Virus record (IMG/VR): IMGVR_UViG_3300036795_000443
Coordinates: 1-38,993 of that record
DNA: 38,993 bases
Strand: one strand, 5' to 3'
Origin: a virus
This document shows positions 6,471 through 13,147 of this stretch, in pieces (the stretch's first letter is position 1; the number at the start of each line of letters is the position of its first letter). A model generated the notes under the pieces. It did no database searches. It was not told the DNA's origin and saw only the letters and a list, made by a program, of their open reading frames with translations. The position numbers and the translations under genes were made by a program.

Positions 6471-7508
6471 ATGTTGAGGATCAAGCACCTGACCCACACC
6501 CCGGACGGGCGCAAGCTGACGCCGTCGGAGAAGGGTGTGCTGATGCAGATCGCGGACGACCACAACGAGGACCGCGGCTATGCGTGGCCTTCCGTGAAGA
6601 AGCTGGCGATGCGGGTGGGCTTGAGCGCCGACCAGTGCCGGCGGCTGATCCGGAAGCTGGAAAAAGAGAAGGTCATCCAGTCGCGGCCGCGTCTGCGCGA
6701 CGACAGCGATCTCCAGCTGGCCAACGATTATCGTTTCTGGTTCGACCAACCGTTCGACGCGGCGACTACCGCGAAGACGGACAAACGCCTGCGCCTGCAG
6801 GCGGCGTTACGGGCCAAGCGGCCCCAACAGATGAAGCTCACTCCCCCGGCGGAGTCCGGGAAGCTCTCGACGGTCTCGGCGAGCGCGGCTTCACCCCAGC
6901 AGGAACCGGTCGCGACCCCTGGCATGGATGCAAGGGGTGGGCTGGCGCCGGTGCAAGGGTCCCCCTTGCATGCGCGCAAGGGTCCCCCTGGCATGGATGC
7001 AGGGGTACCCCTGGCATCGGTGCCAGGGCAAACAACGTCAGTACAACAACCAAAGCTTCCTCAAGGACAGCTTTTAGATCAGCTGCCAGTTAATCCCCCC
7101 TACCCCCCGCCAACGGGGGGTGCGATTGCATCGAGCGGAAACGCTTCGCGTGAAAAGCTCGAAGACCCTGAAAAGCCCGACGACCCTGAAAAGCCGGACG
7201 ATCAGGCGAACTTCTCACTGCTGAAGGTGCGGCTGAAGCAGCAGCTGCTGGACGCGCCGAACGCCAAGGGCTTCCGCACCGTGCGGCCGGGCGAGAACGA
7301 CTACGACGCCTGCTTCCGCGACTGGTGGTTCGTGGAGCTGCGGCGAAGCCCGTCGATGGTCCAGGTGATCACGACGGCCGCGGACGAAGCGGCCAGCCGC
7401 GCCGCGCTGACGAAGTACTCCGGCCGGCTGGAGAACCTGGTGCGAGAGTGCTTCGGTGTGCCGCGGCGGACGTTGGTTGTGTTCAAGCTGGACCGCCGGA
7501 GCACTTGA
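6471..7508 (+). CDS. Replication initiator, O-like, with origin inside the gene
   Basis: A 345-aa protein. Residues about 14-85 form a winged-helix DNA-binding domain (LTPSEKGVLMQIADDH, then WPSVKKLAMRVGLSADQCRR) typical of phage replication O-type and helix_turn_helix proteins. The middle (about residues 150-190) is encoded by five tandem 23-bp iterons and is a Pro/Gly-rich linker; next comes a repeated DPEKPDD segment and a conserved C-terminal domain (about 245-345) of unknown detail, possibly the partner-binding domain. ATG 6471 is chosen as start; GTG 6420 is an upstream alternative. No helicase or polymerase is seen nearby, so it would load host replication proteins. The function is inferred from fold and iterons. 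Confidence 0.78.
   Translation: MLRIKHLTHTPDGRKLTPSEKGVLMQIADDHNEDRGYAWPSVKKLAMRVGLSADQCRRLIRKLEKEKVIQSRPRLRDDSDLQLANDYRFWFDQPFDAATTAKTDKRLRLQAALRAKRPQQMKLTPPAESGKLSTVSASAASPQQEPVATPGMDARGGLAPVQGSPLHARKGPPGMDAGVPLASVPGQTTSVQQPKLPQGQLLDQLPVNPPYPPPTGGAIASSGNASREKLEDPEKPDDPEKPDDQANFSLLKVRLKQQLLDAPNAKGFRTVRPGENDYDACFRDWWFVELRRSPSMVQVITTAADEAASRAALTKYSGRLENLVRECFGVPRRTLVVFKLDRRST
6916..7030. repeat. Five tandem 23-bp iterons (probable origin)
   Basis: Five units of exactly 23 bp start at 6916, 6939, 6962, 6985 and 7008. Each is an imperfect palindrome built on CCCCTGGCAT and its partner TGCaAGGG; units 1, 4 and 5 are closest to each other, unit 5 has the perfect arms CCCTGGCA/TGCCAGGG. Because 23 is not a multiple of three, the repeats are read in shifting frames, so selection must act on DNA, not protein. 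This matches lambda-type oriλ inside the O gene. Confidence 0.8.
7031..7120. promoter_or_regulatory. Candidate DNA-unwinding region and hairpin next to iterons
   Basis: Directly after the iterons comes the least GC-rich stretch of this gene (about 7031-7095). It ends in the perfect hairpin CCCCCCG-ccaa-CGGGGGG (7103-7120). Such an AT-richer block beside iterons is where strand opening usually occurs; the hairpin could be a replication or primer element. It is inferred. Confidence 0.45.
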
Positions 7509-7516
7509 AGGTTCTC

Positions 7517-7546
7517 GGCGCGAAGCGCGCCGGCTGCATGCAATGC
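7517..7546 (-). repeat. Dispersed palindromic repeat
   Basis: Reverse orientation copy just after the initiator gene stop (7508), intergenic. Confidence 0.75.
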
Positions 7547-7591
7547 GTTTCTGAAGCTGGGTAGTGATCTTGGGTACCAGGAGCGAAAACG

Positions 7592-7855
7592 ATGGCCGAT
7601 TTAACCGACATTCTTTCCGTCCACAAAACACTCGCTGAGAGCACGCCACGGCTCCGCCGCGGCATCGTGTGGTGCACGGTGTGCGGCCGCGAGCTGAAGG
7701 TGGATTCAGCTCACTGCCTGGCCAAGGGCTGGCCGATGTGTCATGGCTACACGATGACGCTGGACTCGCCCGAAGAGCGGGCATTGCATGCAGATCACCC
7801 CAGCGAACAAGTTCGCCGGGGACCCCGAGCGGGCCAAAAGCCGGTGCCGCGATGA
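7592..7855 (+). CDS. Small zinc-ribbon protein
   Basis: An 87-aa protein. C28 and C31 (CTVC) with C42 and C50 (AHCLAKGWPMCHG) make a four-cysteine zinc-binding pattern. CAGGAG precedes the ATG. A repeat-core fragment (CATTGCATGCAG, 7782-7793) is read as ALHAD in the C-terminal tail, like the peptides of the dispersed repeats. It overlaps the next gene by ATGA, implying coupling. Function unknown. Confidence 0.65.
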   Translation: MADLTDILSVHKTLAESTPRLRRGIVWCTVCGRELKVDSAHCLAKGWPMCHGYTMTLDSPEERALHADHPSEQVRRGPRAGQKPVPR

Positions 7856-8070
7856 GTGTGCGCTGCAGCTGTGCCCGCACGATGTATCGCAACAACGCCG
7901 ATGGCAGCCGCGATCACAAGCTGCAGGGCAAATCTGGCTGCACGAAATGCCAAGGCTACGGCCGCGTGCAGAAATGCGGAGCCTGCGATGGATGCGGGCT
8001 CGAATTGGGTGTGATGTGCACACGCTGTTGCGGCCAGGGTGTTGTCGCAGACAAGAGAGGAGCGCGATGA
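7852..8070 (+). CDS. DnaJ-type zinc-finger mini-protein
   Basis: A 72-aa protein with three CxxCxGxG motifs (CTKCQGYG, CGACDGCG, CTRCCGQG) and an N-terminal CxC. This is the signature of the DnaJ cysteine-rich domain, here without J or substrate-binding domains. Start ATG 7852 overlaps the upstream stop (ATGA), and its own stop overlaps the next start. In DnaJ this domain binds unfolded substrate; a J-domain protein is encoded 1.3 kb downstream (9414). A nucleic-acid-binding ferredoxin-like or TraR-like role is an alternative. Confidence 0.7.
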   Translation: MSVRCSCARTMYRNNADGSRDHKLQGKSGCTKCQGYGRVQKCGACDGCGLELGVMCTRCCGQGVVADKRGAR

Positions 8071-8282
8071 AGATCACGATCGAAGCGACGGACCAACTGG
8101 TGACGGTGGACGGGCGAGAGTGCAGACGGTGGAAGGGCATGACGGAGCGCGGCGTGGAGTGCGACGTCTTTGTCCCGCGGGTCCGCGTGCGCAGCGATGC
8201 GGACCGCAGCCAATTCGACGCCGAGCTGAAGGAGATGCCGCAACCGCGATTGCCGGCAATCGATCTGCGGTTTCTGAACTAA
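8067..8282 (+). CDS. Small hypothetical protein
   Basis: A 71-aa protein, ATG 8067 overlapping the previous stop by ATGA. Beta-rich-looking N-terminus (MKITIEATDQLVTVDGRECR) then a charged tail (ELKEMPQPRLPAIDL). The N-terminal VDGRECRRWKG layout is common in small phage early proteins. I cannot give a function. Confidence 0.6.
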   Translation: MKITIEATDQLVTVDGRECRRWKGMTERGVECDVFVPRVRVRSDADRSQFDAELKEMPQPRLPAIDLRFLN

Positions 8283-8294
8283 GAGGGAGACGGA

Positions 8295-8624
8295 ATGGGA
8301 GAGAACACGGCGGGGCAGCTGGCGATGATCTGGTTTGTGCGCGACATGGTGAAGAACCTGGTCGACGACGCCGACAGCGTGCAGGTAACCGGGCAGCTCC
8401 GCGAGCAGGGCTTGGTGCTGGAGGTCAATGTGGCGCCTGAAGATCGCGGCCGGGTGATTGGCCGGGGCGGCGTGACGGCGCGATCGCTGCGCAACCTGGT
8501 GGCGGCCGCGGCGGGAAAACACCGCGTGCGGTGCGAGCTGATGCTGCATGACGGCCAGTGCGTGGACCGCGGACAGGCCGCGCTGCGCACCAATGCCGAC
8601 AACCAACGAAAGGACGGGTTATGA
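8295..8624 (+). CDS. KH-domain RNA-binding protein (KhpA-like)
   Basis: A 109-aa protein that is almost entirely one type-II-like KH domain. The diagnostic GxxG loop is GRGG (56-59) in the segment APEDRGRVIGRGGVTARSLR, as in KhpA/YlqC. KhpA proteins bind RNA, usually together with KhpB, and affect RNA stability and division in host bacteria. GGGAGAC sits upstream of ATG. A phage copy could redirect host RNA-binding complexes or act on phage mRNA. It sits in the early operon, ending in ATGA overlap with the next gene. Confidence 0.82.
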   Translation: MGENTAGQLAMIWFVRDMVKNLVDDADSVQVTGQLREQGLVLEVNVAPEDRGRVIGRGGVTARSLRNLVAAAAGKHRVRCELMLHDGQCVDRGQAALRTNADNQRKDGL

Positions 8625-8953
8625 GTGCAACGACTGAGCTGATGATTGCGGCGCCGAAGCTGGAGAGGTTTGTGCTGCCGGAGAAGATGGCGTGCTGTAA
8701 GTGCGCAACGCGGGTGTTCTGGTACGAGACCCTGGTGAGTGCGTTGAAGGGTGGCCAGGGATGCTGCTTCAACGTGTCCTGGTGCGCCGGGGGCAAGGAG
8801 CCGGTGGAGCAGCTCTCGCCGCTGCAGATGATGACCACCGGCCGCAGCGAGATGCACATTGCGTGCGCCGGCGTGATGCGCGAGCACCTGCATGCGAGGT
8901 GCCGACGCTGCGGACATGAGGTGCTGATGGAGACCAGCCGGGGCGAACGCTGA
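8621..8953 (+). CDS. Small zinc-binding early protein
   Basis: A 110-aa protein. It has CCKC near residue 26, CCFN and WCAGG mid-chain, and CRRCG near the end, so two or three zinc-binding pairs are possible. ATG 8621 overlaps the KH gene by ATGA. The N-terminal segment is hydrophobic/helical (MSATTELMIAAPKLERFVLP). No family recognised. Confidence 0.6.
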   Translation: MSATTELMIAAPKLERFVLPEKMACCKCATRVFWYETLVSALKGGQGCCFNVSWCAGGKEPVEQLSPLQMMTTGRSEMHIACAGVMREHLHARCRRCGHEVLMETSRGER

Positions 8954-9414
8954 TGCGGCCGCGCAAGGAAGTGCTGCTGGTGATGAAGAACGAGGCGGAG
9001 CTGGGCATCTGGAAGATGAAGCTCGAGGTGTGGGGATACCGCGCGCAGACCTGTGAAAGCACCGCGGCCGCGCTCGAGCACCTGCGCAACTTCCCGGTGT
9101 TTGCCGCGGCGACCTCCTTGCCCAGCGCGGCGCTGGCGCTGGCCGCGCGGATGGACCAGGTGCTGCTGTTTGGCGGGACCATTGCGCTCGCGAACCTTAC
9201 CGTCGGGCGCTTTGAGCCGCAGGGACCGGCGCTCGAGGCGCGGGTGCGGGAGGCACTGAGGATCCTGGTGGTCCGCAAGCGCGGCCCACTGCGTGGGACG
9301 CCCGCCAGCATTGCAGGCAGCGGATCTGAAAAGAAGCCGATGCAGCCGGCGGACAGGAAGCCGGTGAAGGGTGTGGCGGCGATCTTGGCGGCAGTGGATA
9401 AGAGGAGGGCGTGA
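8953..9414 (+). CDS. Response-regulator-receiver-like protein
   Basis: A 153-aa protein. The first 105 residues have the layout of a receiver domain (VLLVMKNEAELGIWKMKLEV, then GYRAQTCEST, AAALEHLRN), but the conserved phosphorylated Asp and the acidic pair are not evident, so it is a pseudo-receiver at best. The tail is Pro/Lys-rich and disordered. It overlaps the previous gene by 1 nt. A regulatory protein-protein role is inferred; the fold call is weak. Confidence 0.55.
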   Translation: MRPRKEVLLVMKNEAELGIWKMKLEVWGYRAQTCESTAAALEHLRNFPVFAAATSLPSAALALAARMDQVLLFGGTIALANLTVGRFEPQGPALEARVREALRILVVRKRGPLRGTPASIAGSGSEKKPMQPADRKPVKGVAAILAAVDKRRA

Positions 9415-10001
9415 TGGCGCATGAGGCTGCAAAGGCGTTTCCCCTGGCGTGGCCCGCGGGTCAACCGCGCGCACGATCGCGAGGGTCTTCGAAGTTCCGC
9501 GAGAGGAGCCTGGCTTCGGCGTTTCAGGAGCTCAAGGCGGAGCTCACGCGGCTGGGCGCGCAGTACATCGTGATCTCGACCAACGTTCCGCTGAAGGCGA
9601 ATGGCGAACCTTACTCCGATCCGGGGCGAATGCCGGATCCGGGCGTGGCCACGTACTTCAAGCTGCGCGGCAAGTCCTACGCGCTGGCCTGCGATCGCTG
9701 GTCGACGGTGGAAGAGAACATCTACGCCCTGGCAAAACACATCGAGGCGATGCGCGGAATGGAGCGGTGGGGCGTCGGCTCCGTGGAGCAGACGTTCGCC
9801 GGCTTCAAGCAGCTGACGAGCGAATCCGAGCCTGACTGGTGGGTGGTCCTCGGACTGGATGCTCGCGCCAGCGTGGATCAGATCCTCGCGGCGCACCGGG
9901 CGAAGGCGATGGCCGCGCATCCGGACCGTGGCGGCACGACCGAGCAGATGACGCGCGTCAACGTTGCCCGCGACCGGGCGTTGAAAGAAAGGAGTGCGTG
10001 A
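9414..10001 (+). CDS. J-domain (DnaJ-like) protein
   Basis: A 195-aa protein. Residues 35-135 form a domain seen in phage and prophage proteins (GAQYIVISTNVPLKANGEPY, then DPGVATYFKLRGKSYALACD). Residues 141-193 are a C-terminal J domain: DWWVVLGLDARASVDQILAA helix, the invariant HPD tripeptide at 169-171 in AAHPDRGG, and a final basic helix. J domains stimulate the ATPase of DnaK, so this protein could recruit host Hsp70, as lambda P does through DnaJ. ATG 9414 (GTG 9411 alternative) overlaps the previous stop. Confidence 0.82.
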   Translation: MAHEAAKAFPLAWPAGQPRARSRGSSKFRERSLASAFQELKAELTRLGAQYIVISTNVPLKANGEPYSDPGRMPDPGVATYFKLRGKSYALACDRWSTVEENIYALAKHIEAMRGMERWGVGSVEQTFAGFKQLTSESEPDWWVVLGLDARASVDQILAAHRAKAMAAHPDRGGTTEQMTRVNVARDRALKERSA

Positions 10002-10702
10002 TGGCCGGCCGGCCGTGGGCGCCTGACGAGATTGACCTGGTGCTGCACTGCTACGAGTTCACGCCGACGCGCGAGCTGGCGGAGCTGCTGGACCGCACCA
10101 TTCACTCGATCTATCGGCTGGCGGGCAAGCTGGACCTACGCAAGGACGTTTCCGTTATTCGCGAGGAAGCGAGGCGCTGCAGCTCGCGGCCAGACCACCC
10201 ATTCCGCCAGTCGCAATTTCCGAAAGGGCACGTGCCGGCGAACAAAGGCAAGAAATCGCCGGGCGTGTCCTATGGCCGCATGCGCGAGACGCAATTCAAA
10301 AAAGGCGAATCGCTCAACAAGATGCCGATCGGCGCGAAGCGCAGGATCGACGGCTATTGGTACCGCAAGGTGTCGGACGTGCCGTACGTCGCTTATTCGG
10401 TGAATTGGAAGCCGGTGCACCACCTGCTGTGGGAGAAGAAGCGTGCGCCCGTTCCGCGTGGCCACACGCTGGTGTTAAAAGACGGGAACGTCGACAACAT
10501 CAAGCTCTCGAACCTCGAGCTGATCACGCGCGCGGAGCTGATGCGGCGCAACACAGTTCACAACCTGCCGAAGAACCTGGTCCAGGTGATCATGCTCAAC
10601 GGCGCACTGAAACGGAAGATCCGAAGGAGACTGAGAGATGCCGAAAAACAAGATGAGCGACCTGAGAAACCACCTGTTCGAAACACTAGAAAGGCTGCGT
10701 GA
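10001..10702 (+). CDS. HNH homing-type endonuclease
   Basis: A 233-aa protein. Residues 1-60 look like a DNA-binding helical domain (MAGRPWAPDEIDLVLHCYEF, then RTIHSIYRLAGKL) and the centre has the HNH_3 core: VHHLLWEKKRAPVPRGHTLV, then KDGNVDNIKLSNLELITRAE, LMRRNTVHN. The conserved HH and N residues are visible. These are often phage nucleases for homing or DNA packaging. Start ATG 10001 follows the previous TGA with 1-nt overlap. Its end overlaps the next gene by 65 nt. Confidence 0.85.
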   Translation: MAGRPWAPDEIDLVLHCYEFTPTRELAELLDRTIHSIYRLAGKLDLRKDVSVIREEARRCSSRPDHPFRQSQFPKGHVPANKGKKSPGVSYGRMRETQFKKGESLNKMPIGAKRRIDGYWYRKVSDVPYVAYSVNWKPVHHLLWEKKRAPVPRGHTLVLKDGNVDNIKLSNLELITRAELMRRNTVHNLPKNLVQVIMLNGALKRKIRRRLRDAEKQDERPEKPPVRNTRKAA

Positions 10703-10886
10703 CAAAGACGAACCGATGGACATCAAACGCGCGCTGGCGGTGAGCAGCGTCGCGCAGACCATCATCGACAGCGCGAAGGCCGAGATCCAGTTCATGGAAG
10801 CGACCGGCGAGCAGGTGGACACAGACTTCTTTGGCGAGGTTCCCGCCGATCGCGCGCGGCCGAAGCTAATGGCAGGCGGACGGTGA
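10638..10886 (+). CDS. Small acidic phage protein after HNH gene
   Basis: An 82-aa protein (MPKNKMSDLRNHLFETLERL). It resembles a small phage protein family that I have seen immediately downstream of HNH genes; the helix (IDSAKAEIQFMEATG) is typical. ATG 10638 lies inside the HNH gene in another frame, and the upstream purine run (AGAGATG) supports it. Function unknown. Confidence 0.65.
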   Translation: MPKNKMSDLRNHLFETLERLRDKDEPMDIKRALAVSSVAQTIIDSAKAEIQFMEATGEQVDTDFFGEVPADRARPKLMAGGR

Positions 10887-11332
10887 CGGGTACGGCGCGG
10901 GGCCCCGGTTACTTCGGAAGCAACGACAAGCAGACGATGAACATCGGCGCGAGGATTCGCGATCTACGAGCGGCGAAGGGTCTCTCCCAGGGCGACATGG
11001 AGCACCGCACGGGGCTGTTGCGCTGCTACTTCTCGCGCGTCGAGAACGGCCACACGAACCCGGGGATCGATACGCTCCAGAAGATTGCCAAGGCTCTCGA
11101 AGTGCCGCTGGCGGAGCTGTTCTGTGAAGCGCCGCCCGGTATGGAACAGGCGGGTGCAGGGGTGGCCCTGGGCGAGGAGGATATCCGCTTCCTGACCCAA
11201 ATTCAGCGCTACACCGCGGACCTGGACGCCGGCGATCGGCAGATCCTGCTGGCCCTCATCCGCAAGTTCACAGGCGCTCCATTGCATGGTGCCGACGCGC
11301 TGCGCGCCGCAGCTGCGAGAAAGGAGCACTGA
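10883..11332 (+). CDS. XRE-family transcriptional regulator with repeat-derived tail
   Basis: A 149-aa protein. Residues 20-80 are a standard XRE domain (IRDLRAAKGLSQGDMEHRTG, then CYFSRVENGHTNPGIDTLQK). A helical region follows (IRFLTQIQRYTADLDAGDRQ). The last 20 residues contain a copy of the dispersed repeat at 11279-11308, read as PLHGADALRAAA. The start is GTG at 10883 (GTGA overlap) or ATG at M19 (10937). It may control the early genes. Related XRE proteins act as repressors or antitoxin-like regulators. Confidence 0.8.
   Translation: MTGTARGPGYFGSNDKQTMNIGARIRDLRAAKGLSQGDMEHRTGLLRCYFSRVENGHTNPGIDTLQKIAKALEVPLAELFCEAPPGMEQAGAGVALGEEDIRFLTQIQRYTADLDAGDRQILLALIRKFTGAPLHGADALRAAAARKEH
11279..11308 (+). 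repeat. Dispersed palindromic repeat, in-frame
   Basis: Forward copy in the C-terminal end of the XRE gene 10883..11332, read as PLHGADALRA. Confidence 0.8.
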
Positions 11333-11520
11333 TGGCCGAGCATTTCACGAAGTCGACGGTGGAAGCGAAGTTCTGGTGCGCGAAATGTGGCGGACCGACG
11401 ATGCACTACGTTCACGACGGCCGCCGCGGCGGCTGCCAGGCATGCATCCAGAGGCTGGCGCAGCTTGGCCGGGACAGGAAGAGCGAGCCGGCCAAGCCGA
11501 AGCAGGGAGAGCTGTTTTAG
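11332..11520 (+). CDS. Small Cys4 zinc-ribbon protein
   Basis: A 62-aa protein with C16/C19 (WCAKCG) and C35/C38 (GCQACI), a plain four-cysteine zinc ribbon. It overlaps the XRE gene by 1 nt and ends overlapping the convergent 11517 gene by 4 nt. It is the last gene of the rightward early operon. Likely nucleic-acid or protein binding; function unknown. Confidence 0.62.
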   Translation: MAEHFTKSTVEAKFWCAKCGGPTMHYVHDGRRGGCQACIQRLAQLGRDRKSEPAKPKQGELF

Positions 11521-11699
11521 CGCGGGCTATAGCCGGCTTCGCTCAGCCCCTGCTGGAGCCGGTAAATAGCATCGCGCATGAGGTAGGCTTCATCGTCATC
11601 GATGGCGTTGCCGCGGATCTCGTTCCAGCCGATGCGCTTCATGAGTTGAGCCAGGGCAAGAGCTTCCTGGTCGGGGATTTCGAATTTTACGTCGATCAT
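11517..11699 (-). CDS. Small hypothetical protein
   Basis: A 60-aa protein (MIDVKFEIPDQEALALAQLM start; ends EAGYSPR). GGAGGAAA sits right before the ATG, a strong ribosome-binding site. The pattern resembles a small phage family that I have seen as part of prophage minus-strand cassettes, which I cannot name. It ends tail to tail with the 11332 gene. Confidence 0.6.
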   Translation of the reverse strand: MIDVKFEIPDQEALALAQLMKRIGWNEIRGNAIDDDEAYLMRDAIYRLQQGLSEAGYSPR

Positions 11700-11714
11700 G
11701 GATTTCCTCCCTGG

Positions 11715-11927
11715 TTAGAACAGGCGGCGCTGGACCTGGTTGAGCTTGCGGGCGAAGTACTCGTGCTGCCAGCCCTTGCGGGGGGCTGCGCCGAGCATGA
11801 GCTCGGCACAGCGGTGACAGCGCCAGTCGCGCCGGCCGAACGCGGCCTTACACCAGCGCGAGTGTTTGGTCTTGCCTTCGCGGGTGGTCTCGCGAAGGTA
11901 CATGGCGTCCGGATCGGGCGGTTTCAC
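11715..11927 (-). CDS. Small basic Cys-containing protein
   Basis: A 70-aa protein with C26 and the pair C37/C40 (RCHRCAEL). GTG start overlapping the upstream stop by GTGA. The many basic residues suggest nucleic-acid binding. Function unknown. Confidence 0.55.
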   Translation of the reverse strand: MKPPDPDAMYLRETTREGKTKHSRWCKAAFGRRDWRCHRCAELMLGAAPRKGWQHEYFARKLNQVQRRLF

Positions 11928-12283
11928 AGGGCCGCCTTGGAGCGGATGTCGTCGGCCGCGTAGTTAGCCTGGACGGGATCGAGCAGGGCGTAGACGGCGG
12001 CGTGGGCGGCGGTGACCTGGTGGCGGTAGCACTTGCAGAAGCGCCAGCCCTGGACGGCCATGAGGTAGCCGAGCTGGAGCGAGAAGGTGGGACGCTTGCA
12101 CGGGCCGTGGTGATGGAGCACGGCGCCGATCGCGGTCCAGACCTGGTCCGGGACGAAGCGCCGGCAGCCGGGGCCGCAGGGCGCCAGCGAAACGGCGGCC
12201 TGATGCAGCGGGCGGGTGGGAATCTCCGAGACTTCGATATGCTCGGAGTGCGGGTGCGCAGCAACACCTTGGCGGGTGTGCAT
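11924..12283 (-). CDS. Hypothetical protein, Cys/His-rich
   Basis: A 119-aa protein. AAGGAGG sits 7 nt before ATG 12283, which decides this start over the upstream M (12322). It has conserved-looking Cys/His pairs (APCGPGCRRFV, HHHGPCKRP, FCKCYRHQ), so metal binding is likely. It is co-transcribed with 11715. Function unknown. Confidence 0.58.
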   Translation of the reverse strand: MHTRQGVAAHPHSEHIEVSEIPTRPLHQAAVSLAPCGPGCRRFVPDQVWTAIGAVLHHHGPCKRPTFSLQLGYLMAVQGWRFCKCYRHQVTAAHAAVYALLDPVQANYAADDIRSKAAL

Positions 12284-12378
12284 GATGGGCCTCCTTACAG
12301 GCTTGGTTGTGCGGGCTGACACCCGCGATATTGTTTTCCCGATCCGGCCGAGTTGGCGCCCGGCGGAGCGAGGGTGGA

Positions 12379-12792
12379 CTAGCGGATCGTGACCTCCAGT
12401 TGCTTGCCGAGGACGGCCAGGGCGCTGGCCAGGCTGTCGATCGACGTGGAGTGCCGCCGGTCCAGAAGCCGGTTCACATTCTGGCGCGGCATGTGCAGCC
12501 GGCGGGCGAGCTCGGCGGGCCGCACCTTCTGCGCGAGCAGCTCATTGTGGAGTAGAGCCTTGGCGGCGGCCAGCGGACGGAGAGCGACGACGGGCTGACT
12601 GCGGCGGGGCGCCGAAGGTGCGGGGACAGGGATGCCGGCCTCGAGGTAGTGGTCGAGCGCGGTCTCGAGCGCGTCAGCGGCGTGCGCCAGGGCGTCTTCC
12701 CGGGTGTCGCCCTGGGTGAGCGCCTCCGGGATGTCCGGGAAGCTGGCCATGAAGAACGGGCCGTCGCGGGTGAGTTTGACCGGGTAGAGCAT
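12379..12792 (-). CDS. hicB: HicB-type antitoxin with helix-turn-helix
   Basis: A 137-aa antitoxin. N-terminal residues 1-55 are the HicB fold (YPVKLTRDGPFFMASFPDIP, then EALTQGDTREDALAHAADAL) and residues 80-135 are a helix-turn-helix (LARRLHMPRQNVNRLLDRRH) that binds the operon operator. It neutralises HicA, its cognate mRNA interferase, and represses the operon. It is 33 nt downstream of hicA with an AAAGGA ribosome-binding site. The pair would stabilise the prophage or act in abortive defence. Confidence 0.9.
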   Translation of the reverse strand: MLYPVKLTRDGPFFMASFPDIPEALTQGDTREDALAHAADALETALDHYLEAGIPVPAPSAPRRSQPVVALRPLAAAKALLHNELLAQKVRPAELARRLHMPRQNVNRLLDRRHSTSIDSLASALAVLGKQLEVTIR

Positions 12793-12825
12793 GGTGACAT
12801 CCTTTCGGTGCGGGGCGTGCCCCTA

Positions 12826-13002
12826 TTACTTGAGGCCCAGCTGCTTCTTGATGGCGGCGACGAGGCCGGTGCCTAATTCCTTGCTGTGCATGGGGAGCAC
12901 GGACATTTTGCCGTTCAGCTCGGCGTGCAGGTGGCTGCCCTTTCCGGGCTTGAAGGTCACTCCCTGCTTAGCCAGCCACCGCTTGAACTCCGTGCTCTTC
13001 AT
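12826..13002 (-). CDS. hicA: HicA mRNA interferase toxin
   Basis: A 58-aa toxin too short for many ORF callers. It reads MKSTEFKRWLAKQGVTFKPG, then KGSHLHAELNGKMSVLPMHS. The catalytic His24 sits in GSH, and the dsRBD-like fold is typical (families run 55-70 aa). HicA cleaves mRNA and tmRNA independent of the ribosome. It lies upstream of hicB on the same transcript. The ATG is at the expected transcription start of the promoter at 13009-13037, so translation may be leaderless. Confidence 0.9.
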   Translation of the reverse strand: MKSTEFKRWLAKQGVTFKPGKGSHLHAELNGKMSVLPMHSKELGTGLVAAIKKQLGLK

Positions 13003-13008
13003 TCTTCT

Positions 13009-13049
13009 AATGTAATCATAGATGATTACGGTGTCAAGTTAAACTTGAC
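13009..13049 (-). promoter_or_regulatory. hicAB promoter with two palindromic operators
   Basis: On the minus strand TTGACA (13032-13037) and TACATT (13009-13014) have 17-nt spacing. Two perfect palindromes overlap them: GTAATCAT-ag-ATGATTAC (13012-13029) between -35 and -10, and GTCAAGTT-a-AACTTGAC (13033-13049) over the -35. The expected transcription start is near 13002, the first base of hicA. Confidence 0.8.
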
Positions 13050-13112
13050 GCCAGACCCGCCCGAAGTTGCTATGTACGTTACTTTGGGTTGCCCGAAGGT
13101 CCACAATTTTCT

Positions 13113-13141
13113 TTGACGGGTGGGTGGGGGGCTGCTATTGT
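13113..13141 (+). promoter_or_regulatory. Probable late promoter
   Basis: TTGACG (13113-13118) and TATTGT (13136-13141), 17 nt apart, facing the structural genes. It lies back to back with the hicAB promoter. Start expected near 13148. Confidence 0.55.
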
Positions 13142-13147
13142 CAGGGT

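Noticed and set aside
12310-12340. Short GCGGG…CCCGC hairpin followed by GATATTGTTTT
   Set aside because: Weak stem and distant T run, orientation against the neighbouring genes; not supported as terminator.
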